Below are positions 15,059 to 22,539 of a stretch of 64,000 nucleotides of DNA, piece after piece (within the stretch, counting starts at the first letter, position 1; each line of letters begins with the position of its first letter). The stretch is taken from the NCBI GenBank assembly GCA_910587185.1, contig CAJULY010000005.1, positions 1 through 64,000 of the forward strand, given 5' to 3'. A program made the translations under genes and the position numbers. The notes beneath the pieces were generated by a model. The model was not told where the DNA came from. It ran no database searches and saw only the letters and a program-made list of their open reading frames with translations. This DNA comes from an uncultured Muribaculaceae bacterium (GTDB lineage Bacteria > Bacteroidota > Bacteroidia > Bacteroidales > Muribaculaceae).

Positions 15059-18000
15059 ATGAAAAGATACAACATTCTAAACAATTCACTCGGCTGGCTC
15101 TGTTTTGTCATTGCCGCGGTCACCTATCTCATGACCCTCGAGCCGACAGCAAGTTTCTGGGACTGTCCGGAATTCATTCTGCAAGGTTACAAACTGGAAA
15201 TCGGACACCCGCCGGGCAACCCTATCTTCATGCTTGCGGCGCGTTTCTTCACTGACTTCGCTTTCGGCGATGTGACGAAAGTGGCCCTGATGGTCAACGC
15301 CATGTCGGGACTTCTGAGCGCCGGAACGATTCTGCTGCTTTTCTGGACCATAACCCATCTGGTCAAGCGCCTCGTCGTGAAGGATGACGCTACGGAGGTC
15401 TCTCCCCTGAAGATGCTCGTCATTTTCGGCTCAGGTCTCTGCGGCGCCCTGATGTATGCCTGGAGCGATACTTTCTGGTTCTCGGCAGTCGAGGGTGAGG
15501 TGTATGCCTTCTTCTCATTCTGCACCGCCCTGGTCTTCTGGCTGATATTGAAATGGGAAAACCGCGCCGAAGCTCCCCACAGCGACAAGTATCTGGTGTT
15601 CATAGCCTATATCATCGGAATCTCGATCGCGGTCCATCTGCTGAACCTCCTCTGCATTCCGGCTATTGTCCTCGTGGTATATTATAAGAAATTCGCTAAC
15701 CCGACCGGCAAGGGATCTCTCATAGCGTTGCTTGTCTCGTTCGTGATCGTGGGCCTGATTCTCTACGGTCTCGTTCCGGGATTTATAAAGATGGCCCAGC
15801 GCTTCGAGCTGATGTTTGTCAACGGAATGGGCTTCTCCTTCAATGTCGGTACTCTCGTCTATGCCCTCGTGCTCGTAGCCTCTTTCTGCTGGACCATTTT
15901 CGAGCTTTACCGCCAGAAGAATGTGGTCATGATGAAGGTCTCGTTCCTCATCAGCGTATTTTTCTCCGGTATCTTCTGGATCGGCCACGGAGTTCTCATC
16001 ATGATTCTCCTTCTTATAGCGCTCGGCGTCTATCTCTTCACCGTCAAGCGTCTGCCGGTGCGCATACTCAATGTGGCCGCGATAAGCATTCTCGTTATCT
16101 TCGTGGGCTATTCGAGCTACGCGCTGCTGCTTATACGTTCGTCGGCCCACACCCCCATGAACCAGAACGCGCCTGACAACGTGTTCGCTCTCGCCTCCTA
16201 CCTCAACCGCGAGCAATATGGCGACCGTCCGCTGATTTTCGGCGAGACATTCGATTCTCAGCCCGTGCGCGATGAGTCGGGAGCGCCGATCGTCAAGGAA
16301 GGGGAGGAGCAGTATGCCCGCAAGGTAAAGACATCGCCCGACGACAAGGACGAATACATAATGTATGGCGAAAGCCGCAAATATGTGATGAGCCCCGAGC
16401 TCGACATGCTTTTCCCCCGAATCTACAGCAGTGACCCTGACCACAAGCAGGCCTACAGCGACTGGATCGGCGGTCTCGAGGGAAATCCGGTGCAGGCCAC
16501 TACATATCAGGACGCCGACGGGAACTCTCTTTCCACCGAAACCCGCATCAAGCCTACATTCGGCGAGAATTTCCGCTACTTCATGAATTATCAGATGAAC
16601 CACATGTACTGGCGTTATTTCATGTGGAATTTCGCCGGACGCCAGAACGATATCCAGGGCAACGGCGAAGTCAACCACGGCAACTGGATTTCAGGTATTC
16701 CGTTCATCGACAATCCGCGTCTGGGCGACCAGTCGCTTCTACCCTACGATGAGGGCGAAGGCAACGCCGGACACAACGCTTTCTTCCTCCTGCCACTCAT
16801 CATGGGCATCATCGGTCTCGGCTGGCAGGCATTCACTTCCAAGCGAGGCATCGAGCAGTTCTGGGTCGTTTTCTTCCTCTTCTTCATGACCGGCATCGCC
16901 ATCGTGATATATCTTAACCAGACTCCCGGACAGCCGCGTGAACGCGACTATGCGTTTGCCGGATCCTTCTATGCCTACGCCATCTGGGTCGGTATGGGTG
17001 TCGCCGGGCTCTGGCGTCTTTTCTGCGCCGCCCTGCGTGACAAGAAAGCGCCCCGCTCCGAAGCCTATGAGGACCCCGCTCCCGCCATGGCCCGCAAGTC
17101 CATGACCGCAGCCGTCATAGCCGCAGTCATCGGTCTCATAGTCCCGCTTCAGGTCGTATCGCAGACATGGGATGACCATGACCGCTCCGACCGTTATGCG
17201 GCCCGTGATTTCGGCATGAACTATCTGAACAGTCTCGACAAGAACGCCATCATCTTCACCTACGGCGACAACGATACATTCCCCCTCTGGTATGCTCAGG
17301 AGGTTGAGGGTGTCAGAACTGACGTGAAGGTGGTCAACACCTCATATCTCACCACTGACTGGTATATCAACCAGATACGCCGCCCCTCCTACGACTCTCC
17401 GGGCATAGCGCTGCAGGCCACTCCTTCCGATTATGCCTACGGGGAACTCGGCTTCGCCTATATCATTCCGCAGCTGGCAGCCAGCGACACCGTGCCCGCT
17501 TTGCAGGCCGTGAAGGAAATATACAGTCCCGAAGCGAAAAACAATGAGTTCGGCGTAACGATGATGCGTCACCCTGTGTCATATATTCCCACTGATCTCG
17601 CGCAGCTGCAGAAAGCTGGCATCTTATCGCCGTCTGATCTGAAAAATCCTCTTTTCATGCCTCTTCAGGCGATTCCGCTTGATTTCGCTTCCAACCCAAG
17701 CACGCGCAATGGTCTTTATCTTAACAATATCATGGCCCTTGACATGATAGCCACTTCGGCCGCCAACGGATGGAACAGACCGATATATTATGCGATGACT
17801 GTTCCCGAACGCGTCTATATGGGCCTGACGCCGTTTATGCGCAGCACCGGTCTCGCTCTCGAGGTAACGCCGCTCATGAGCCGCGTGAAGGGCATAGCTC
17901 CTGTCAACACTGACAAGGCATATCGCAACGTGACCGAGAAGTTCCGCTGGGGTGGTCTTGACAAAGTAACCGCTCCCGGTCAGATCTATCTCGACGAGAC

Positions 18001-18595
18001 TGTGCGCCGCATGGTGACAACACATCGTTCGGCTATGCTGGATCTCGCGACAGCGCTTGCCAATGAAGGGCAGCTTGCCGATTCAATCGCCGGGCCCGAC
18101 GCAAAGGCTGTCGAAGCTTTCCGTGCCGACCGTTACGCAAAAGCCCATGAGGTGCTGAAGCTCATCCGCGAGAAGCTTCCGGTTTCCGCGATGCCCTACA
18201 CTCCTCAGGTCGGATTGCAGATTGCCGAACTCTACACTTCTCTCGGAAACGTGACAGGCAACGCGGAGGACAAGAAGATCGCGCGCGAGATGCTTCGCAG
18301 CGAGATCGACCGCTACACCCGCAGCGTCCTCTACTATCAGAGTCTCAGCCCGAGCCAGTATGAATCTCTCCAGAACCTCGACCGATACATTGACATGGTT
18401 CACTTCCTTGACCTCATAAACGCATATTCCGCCGCGGGAGGCGACACTGACAAGCTTACCCGCGAACTCTCCGACAAGGGTGTGCGTCTTGACCGTCAGC
18501 TCAATTATCATGAGCAGATGGAAAGGGCCGAACAGGCCCGAAAGGCTCAGGAACTGGAGCAGGAGCAGGCGGTCGAAGGATTGGCGGAAGACTGA
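15059..18595 (+). CDS. DUF2723 large membrane protein (putative glycosyltransferase)
   Basis: An 1178-residue inner-membrane protein. The N-terminal signature (GWLCFVIAAVTYLMTLEPTA, then SFWDCPEFI and KLEIGHPPGNP) is typical of DUF2723, described as GT-C-like membrane glycosyltransferases related in layout to protein O-mannosyltransferases. About 12-14 hydrophobic helices run through residues 1-700, interrupted by a soluble loop near 380-560. A soluble C-terminal part with TPR-like helices ends in a Glu/Gln-rich tail. The FWDCPE acidic residue near the first loop would be the catalytic candidate. It leads an operon with a polysaccharide deacetylase, which fits envelope glycan work, but substrate is unknown. 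Confidence 0.85.
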   Translation: MKRYNILNNSLGWLCFVIAAVTYLMTLEPTASFWDCPEFILQGYKLEIGHPPGNPIFMLAARFFTDFAFGDVTKVALMVNAMSGLLSAGTILLLFWTITHLVKRLVVKDDATEVSPLKMLVIFGSGLCGALMYAWSDTFWFSAVEGEVYAFFSFCTALVFWLILKWENRAEAPHSDKYLVFIAYIIGISIAVHLLNLLCIPAIVLVVYYKKFANPTGKGSLIALLVSFVIVGLILYGLVPGFIKMAQRFELMFVNGMGFSFNVGTLVYALVLVASFCWTIFELYRQKNVVMMKVSFLISVFFSGIFWIGHGVLIMILLLIALGVYLFTVKRLPVRILNVAAISILVIFVGYSSYALLLIRSSAHTPMNQNAPDNVFALASYLNREQYGDRPLIFGETFDSQPVRDESGAPIVKEGEEQYARKVKTSPDDKDEYIMYGESRKYVMSPELDMLFPRIYSSDPDHKQAYSDWIGGLEGNPVQATTYQDADGNSLSTETRIKPTFGENFRYFMNYQMNHMYWRYFMWNFAGRQNDIQGNGEVNHGNWISGIPFIDNPRLGDQSLLPYDEGEGNAGHNAFFLLPLIMGIIGLGWQAFTSKRGIEQFWVVFFLFFMTGIAIVIYLNQTPGQPRERDYAFAGSFYAYAIWVGMGVAGLWRLFCAALRDKKAPRSEAYEDPAPAMARKSMTAAVIAAVIGLIVPLQVVSQTWDDHDRSDRYAARDFGMNYLNSLDKNAIIFTYGDNDTFPLWYAQEVEGVRTDVKVVNTSYLTTDWYINQIRRPSYDSPGIALQATPSDYAYGELGFAYIIPQLAASDTVPALQAVKEIYSPEAKNNEFGVTMMRHPVSYIPTDLAQLQKAGILSPSDLKNPLFMPLQAIPLDFASNPSTRNGLYLNNIMALDMIATSAANGWNRPIYYAMTVPERVYMGLTPFMRSTGLALEVTPLMSRVKGIAPVNTDKAYRNVTEKFRWGGLDKVTAPGQIYLDETVRRMVTTHRSAMLDLATALANEGQLADSIAGPDAKAVEAFRADRYAKAHEVLKLIREKLPVSAMPYTPQVGLQIAELYTSLGNVTGNAEDKKIAREMLRSEIDRYTRSVLYYQSLSPSQYESLQNLDRYIDMVHFLDLINAYSAAGGDTDKLTRELSDKGVRLDRQLNYHEQMERAEQARKAQELEQEQAVEGLAED

Positions 18596-18602
18596 ACCGC
18601 CT

Positions 18603-19223
18603 ATGTTCATAGAACAGCCTCCCCTCGCCTACCGTCTTCTTTTCCCTGAAGCGATCTGGCGCATAAAACACAATAGACGAAAGGTCGTCTATCTGACTTT
18701 CGACGACGGTCCGGTACCCGAGGTAACTCCTTGGGTGCTGGACGTTCTTGATTCCTACGGTGTAAAAGCTACTTTCTTTCTGGTCGGTGACAACGTGCGC
18801 CGCAATCCGGCCCTTTTCGAGGAGATAAAACGCCGTGGCCACGCCTGGGGCAATCACACCATGCACCATCTGCAGGGAATGAAAGTGAAATCCCACAGGT
18901 ATATGCGTGACCTGACCGAAGCCGATTTCCTGCTTGATACTCCCCTCTTCCGCCCTCCCCAGGGGTTGTTGCGCTGGAGCCAGGCGGCGGCAATCAAGAC
19001 CCATTACAACATAGTGATGTATGATCTCGTCACTCGTGATTATTCGAAAAAACTGACCGGTGAGGAGGTGCTTGACAATGTGCGCCGCTATGCGCGTAAC
19101 GGCTCCATCATAGTGTTTCACGATTCGCTCAAGGCCGAGAAAAACATGCGTTACGCCATGCCTCGGGCGATCGAGTGGCTGAAAGTTGCGGGATATGAGT
19201 TCGAAGTCATCCCAATGCACTGA
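18603..19223 (+). CDS. Polysaccharide deacetylase (NodB domain)
   Basis: A 206-residue carbohydrate esterase 4 protein. Motif 1 TFDDGP is near residue 31 (the DD pair holds the base and a metal ligand) and motif 2 HTMHH near 82 gives the metal histidines. RPPQG near 116 matches motif 3. It would remove acetyl groups from a glycan such as peptidoglycan or an envelope polysaccharide. No clear signal peptide is seen, though residues 1-20 are moderately hydrophobic. It starts 7 bases after the DUF2723 gene and its 3' end overlaps queG by 29 bases. Confidence 0.88.
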   Translation: MFIEQPPLAYRLLFPEAIWRIKHNRRKVVYLTFDDGPVPEVTPWVLDVLDSYGVKATFFLVGDNVRRNPALFEEIKRRGHAWGNHTMHHLQGMKVKSHRYMRDLTEADFLLDTPLFRPPQGLLRWSQAAAIKTHYNIVMYDLVTRDYSKKLTGEEVLDNVRRYARNGSIIVFHDSLKAEKNMRYAMPRAIEWLKVAGYEFEVIPMH

Positions 19224-20184
19224 TCTCGAGAGCTGCTTCGAGGGGTTGGGAGTGGCACGTTTTGCCGTGGCCGAAGCCTGTCCGGTCGATGAGGAGGAAC
19301 GCTTGCGTTTTGCCTCATGGATAAAGGAGGGCTGTCATGGCGAAATGGGCTATCTCGAGCGGCATCTGTCTTTGCGTGCCGATCCTTCCTCGGTGCTTGA
19401 AGGCGTCAGATCGGTGGTCAGCTGCGCCGTCCCCTACCCTTCCCCTCTCGGTCTGCCTCCGGGGCGTTCGGCTATAGCGGCCTACGCTCTCGGCGATGAC
19501 TATCATGAGGTGGTCAGGGATATTCTTTCGGATGTCGCGTTGCGGATACGGGAAAAGTTCGGAGGCGCCACACGCGTATGTGTCGATACCGCGCCGTTAC
19601 CCGAACGCTACTGGGCTGTCAGGTCGGGACTGGGTTTTACCGGATTGAACGGCCATCTTATCATACCCGGTCTCGGATCATTTTTCTTCCTCGGGGAAAT
19701 ACTCTCGACCGCCCGGCTTCTGATGACCGAAAAGACTGAGGATACTCGGCGCGAATGTCGGCGATGCCTCCGATGCGTGAAGTCATGTCCGGCCGGAGCT
19801 TTGCGTGGCGACGGATCGGTCGATGCGCGCCGTTGCCTGTCGTATCTGACCATAGAATATCGGGGAGAGTTTCCGCCGCATACCGATCTTCACGGACATC
19901 TTTACGGCTGCGATGTGTGCGGCGCAGTATGTCCCTATAACCGTGAAGCGCCCTTTCAGCCTGTTTCGCCGCGTCTTTTGCCGAGAGAGTCTCTTCTCCG
20001 GCTGAGCGTCGAAGAGGCCGCAGAGATGGATCAGAAGCAATTTTCGGCTATGTTTTCCCGTTCCGCGGTCAAACGCACCAAGGTCGCGGGCCTCAACCGC
20101 AATGCAAGGGCTTTGCTCGGTAGCTTCCGCTCAGATGATGCGCCGGGTGACGGCGGCGTCTGTGGCGAGGACGGCGGCAAGTGA
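19195..20184 (+). CDS. queG: Epoxyqueuosine reductase
   Basis: A 329-residue cobalamin- and iron-sulfur-dependent enzyme that makes queuosine in tRNA from epoxyqueuosine. The N-terminal DUF1730 domain includes GEMGYLERH near residue 48. Two ferredoxin-type clusters are marked by CRRCLRCVKSCP near 190 and CDVCGAVCPYN near 240. The start is the ATG at 19195, inside the end of the deacetylase gene; a TTG 9 bases upstream is possible. Its last 54 bases overlap the 3' end of ribF on the other strand. Confidence 0.93.
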   Translation: MSSKSSQCTDLESCFEGLGVARFAVAEACPVDEEERLRFASWIKEGCHGEMGYLERHLSLRADPSSVLEGVRSVVSCAVPYPSPLGLPPGRSAIAAYALGDDYHEVVRDILSDVALRIREKFGGATRVCVDTAPLPERYWAVRSGLGFTGLNGHLIIPGLGSFFFLGEILSTARLLMTEKTEDTRRECRRCLRCVKSCPAGALRGDGSVDARRCLSYLTIEYRGEFPPHTDLHGHLYGCDVCGAVCPYNREAPFQPVSPRLLPRESLLRLSVEEAAEMDQKQFSAMFSRSAVKRTKVAGLNRNARALLGSFRSDDAPGDGGVCGEDGGK

Positions 20185-21021
20185 TTCAAGAGATGGATAG
20201 CGGCGTTCATCGCGCAATCGTGCGGCGAATTCGACCGATAGCGTGTGGCCGTACAGATCTCCTTTGAAGTCCAGCAGATGGGCTTCGACGGTTATGTCAT
20301 GTCCTGTGTTGACTGTGGGGCGGCGCCCTATGTTGAGCATAGCCTTGTGACGAACTGCCGGATTGGCTGAATCAGTGACAAATGCCGCATAGACGCCTGA
20401 TGCGGGAATCAGCGACAGCCCCGATTCAGGTTCGATGTTCGCTGTAGGGAAACCGATCTGTCGGCCAAGCCGTTTCCCTCCCACTACCTTCCCTTCGAGA
20501 CGATAACAACGTCCGAGGGCCTCAGCCGCTTTTTCCACTTCTCCTTTTTCGAGCAGACGGCGCACTATTGAAGAACTCACTTTAATGTCAGGGGTTTCCG
20601 TGGCGCCTATCACTTCAACTCCCTCCGCGCGTCCGAACCTGACATAGTCGTCGAGGTTATGCTCGCGGTCGCAGCCGAAGCGGTTGTTGAACCCTACGAT
20701 GAGGCAATCTATGTTGTAGCGTTCATGAAGCATTCTGATGAACTCGGCCGATGTCATGTTGCGCAGATGCGAATCGAAGTCAAGGACGATGACCTCCTCC
20801 ATTCCGGCGTCCAGCAGCAATCGTTTCCGCTCCTCGGCGGTTGTCAGCTGTTTTACGGCGTTTTCAGGGGTCACGACCAGTGACGGATGGGCGCGGAAAG
20901 TGACCGCGGCCGGATGAAGACCGCGACTGCGGGCCGCCTCCGACACGGTTGAAAGCAGATGGCGGTGTCCGCGATGAACCCCGTCAAACATTCCTATGGC
21001 TGCGGCCAGTCGTTGTGACAT
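20131..21021 (-). CDS. ribF: Bifunctional riboflavin kinase / FAD synthetase
   Basis: A 296-residue enzyme that phosphorylates riboflavin to FMN and adenylates it to FAD. The nucleotidyltransferase motif GMFDGVHRGH is at residues 10-19, with SSSIVRRLL near 150, and the kinase motif GRQIGFPTANI is near 185. The N terminus is short, with only nine residues before the first motif. It is 11 bases downstream of a HAD phosphatase gene and converges on queG with a 54-base overlap. RibH is also present in this window. Confidence 0.94.
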   Translation of the reverse strand: MSQRLAAAIGMFDGVHRGHRHLLSTVSEAARSRGLHPAAVTFRAHPSLVVTPENAVKQLTTAEERKRLLLDAGMEEVIVLDFDSHLRNMTSAEFIRMLHERYNIDCLIVGFNNRFGCDREHNLDDYVRFGRAEGVEVIGATETPDIKVSSSIVRRLLEKGEVEKAAEALGRCYRLEGKVVGGKRLGRQIGFPTANIEPESGLSLIPASGVYAAFVTDSANPAVRHKAMLNIGRRPTVNTGHDITVEAHLLDFKGDLYGHTLSVEFAARLRDERRYPSLESLAAVLATDAAVTRRII

Positions 21022-21032
21022 CTCTATGGGCG

Positions 21033-21677
21033 TTAGCGGATATCCAGGCCGGGGTAGTTGCGGAGGAGTTCCATGAATTCAGTTCCGGGAGCGACATGGA
21101 TTGTTTTGAATCCCAGAGCTTCGGCGGCCGCGCAGTTGGTTTTTGAATCGTCGAGGAAAATAGTTTCCGACGGCTTTATGCCGAAACGGTGTTCAGCTTC
21201 CAGGAAGATTTTTGCGTCAGGCTTCATCACTTTCGCCTCGTAGCTGCGCACAATGCCTTTGAAATAATGATCCACATCGTGGCCCTGCTGCCGGAAATTG
21301 CGCGCGATGCCGTCGGCCCACATGATCGGGTTTGTGTTGGAGAGCAGATAAAGGGAGAAGTGTTTCTTCAGCTCCTCCAGCTCCTCGAGTCGGTGAATCG
21401 GAATGCCGACGAGGAATTTTCCGAAAGCTTCGTCAATCTGTGAGTCCGTCACGCAGGGGGGCAGCAGCCGGCGGATTTCGTCGCGAAACCGGGCCGGAGT
21501 GGCCGCTCCGCTCTCTATGTCGGCAAATGGTCCCGACTGGCGGTATTCGCCAAGAAAATCGTCGGGGTTTTCCATGCCGAGCTTCTTGAAAGCTTCCACG
21601 CAGTTCTGACGGCGTATCTCCATGATCACGCCGCCAAGATCAAACATCAGGTTTTTTATCATCGTAAGGCGGTTCAT
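21033..21677 (-). CDS. HAD-superfamily hydrolase (YihX-like)
   Basis: A 214-residue HAD subfamily IA protein. The nucleophile motif reads FDLGGV, as in the YihX group (FDLGNV), rather than the usual DxDG; motif II LLSNTN is near residue 113, the Lys of motif III in KVMKPDAKIF near 150, and the acidic pair IFLDDSKTN near 174. Sugar-phosphate or nucleotide phosphatase activity is likely; the substrate cannot be read. It is the first gene of a two-gene unit with ribF, so a role in flavin intermediates is possible but not shown. An ATG at 21662 is an alternative start. Confidence 0.82.
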   Translation of the reverse strand: MNRLTMIKNLMFDLGGVIMEIRRQNCVEAFKKLGMENPDDFLGEYRQSGPFADIESGAATPARFRDEIRRLLPPCVTDSQIDEAFGKFLVGIPIHRLEELEELKKHFSLYLLSNTNPIMWADGIARNFRQQGHDVDHYFKGIVRSYEAKVMKPDAKIFLEAEHRFGIKPSETIFLDDSKTNCAAAEALGFKTIHVAPGTEFMELLRNYPGLDIR

Positions 21678-21691
21678 TTGTATTGTCAGTG

Positions 21692-21699
21692 CAAATTTA
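21692..21699 (-). promoter_or_regulatory. -7 promoter element of the HAD-ribF unit
   Basis: CAAATTTA on the plus strand gives TAAATTTG on the minus strand, 14 bases before the ATG at 21677. The leader would be about 9 bases or less. Confidence 0.6.
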
Positions 21700-21849
21700 A
21701 TTCATTTTTCTGAAAAAAGGTATTAATTTCCATCGGCGGAGGTCGCCATTGTGGCATGCCTGTTGTGGAAAAAGTCGCTTTTTATGTCAAAATGTGATGT
21801 TATGACGCATTTTTAACGCAAAAGTCTATCGGATTTGAATGTTTTATAG

Positions 21850-21857
21850 TAATTTTG
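21850..21857 (+). promoter_or_regulatory. -7 promoter element of the Lrp-type regulator
   Basis: TAATTTTG matches TAnnTTTG and gives a leader of about 50 bases before the ATG at 21913. The TTTG at 21834 is too close for a -33 element. Confidence 0.55.
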
Positions 21858-21912
21858 CAATCTCATATATTTTCATTTAAAATCATAATTATTCAGCATC
21901 ACATAATCGTCA

Positions 21913-22374
21913 ATGGGAAAGATAGATAATCTCGACAGGAAAATTCTTGAGATAGTCATGAACAATGCCCGTATCCCCTCGAAGGATGTGGCAATGGAGT
22001 GTGGTGTCTCTCGCGCGGCCATACACCAGCGTCTGCAGCGCCTGCAGGACATAAATGTAATCACCGGCTCGAGCTACAACGTGAGTTCGAAGGCGCTCGG
22101 CTACAGCACGTGCACTTTCATAGGAATTTCGCTTGTGAGGGGAGCCATGTACCGTGAGGTCGTCCCGGAACTTGAAAAGATTCCCGAAATCGTTGACTGC
22201 CACTTTACTACCGGTCCTTACACAATGCTCATCAAGCTTTATGCGCGCGACAACGAGCATCTGATGGACTTGCTCAACAACAAGATACAGATGATTCCGG
22301 GAGTGTCAGGGACCGAAACCCTCATCTCTCTCGACCATTCGATCCACAGGAAGATTCCCATCAATAAGGAATAA
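21913..22374 (+). CDS. Lrp/AsnC family transcriptional regulator
   Basis: A 153-residue regulator with an N-terminal winged helix-turn-helix (IPSKDVAMECGVSRAAIHQR, about residues 20-40) and a C-terminal RAM ligand-binding domain (IVDCHFTTGPYTMLIKLYA near 98). Such proteins sense amino acids or other small molecules and assemble into octamers. It stands alone with its own promoter and terminator. A perfect 16-bp palindrome lies 5 bases after the stop. The targets are unknown. Confidence 0.93.
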   Translation: MGKIDNLDRKILEIVMNNARIPSKDVAMECGVSRAAIHQRLQRLQDINVITGSSYNVSSKALGYSTCTFIGISLVRGAMYREVVPELEKIPEIVDCHFTTGPYTMLIKLYARDNEHLMDLLNNKIQMIPGVSGTETLISLDHSIHRKIPINKE

Positions 22375-22379
22375 ATATA

Positions 22380-22395
22380 CCGGTCAGCTGACCGG
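22380..22395. repeat. Perfect 16-bp palindrome after the Lrp gene
   Basis: CCGGTCAGCTGACCGG is fully self-complementary and starts 5 bases after the regulator's stop codon. No T run follows it and the real terminator is 50 bases on, so a protein-binding site is possible. Confidence 0.5.
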
Positions 22396-22445
22396 AACAG
22401 GATAAACATCTTCATGATTAATTATTCTCATTATGAATTTAGGTG

Positions 22446-22480
22446 AAGGCGGCTGTGCGGGAGGCATCGCCGCTTTTTGT
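22446..22480 (+). terminator. Rho-independent terminator after the Lrp gene
   Basis: The stem AAGGCGGC (22446-22453) pairs with GCCGCTTT (22469-22476, one G-T pair) around a 15-base loop, and the T run continues to 22478. Confidence 0.7.
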
Positions 22481-22512
22481 TTTGCTAATTCGATCTATTC
22501 TATATATCTTTG
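22481..22512 (+). promoter_or_regulatory. Promoter of the yfhO-xerD unit
   Basis: TTTG at 22481-22484 and TATCTTTG at 22505-22512 are 20 bases apart. The -7 element overlaps an in-frame TTG, which shows that the coding region starts at the ATG at 22540. Confidence 0.7.
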
Positions 22513-22539
22513 CGTGTCGAAAACTACCGACTCATTGCA

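Noticed and set aside
15515..16678. 387-residue minus-strand frame within the DUF2723 gene
   Set aside because: Antisense shadow of a real membrane-protein gene; its His/Glu-rich composition mirrors the opposite strand.
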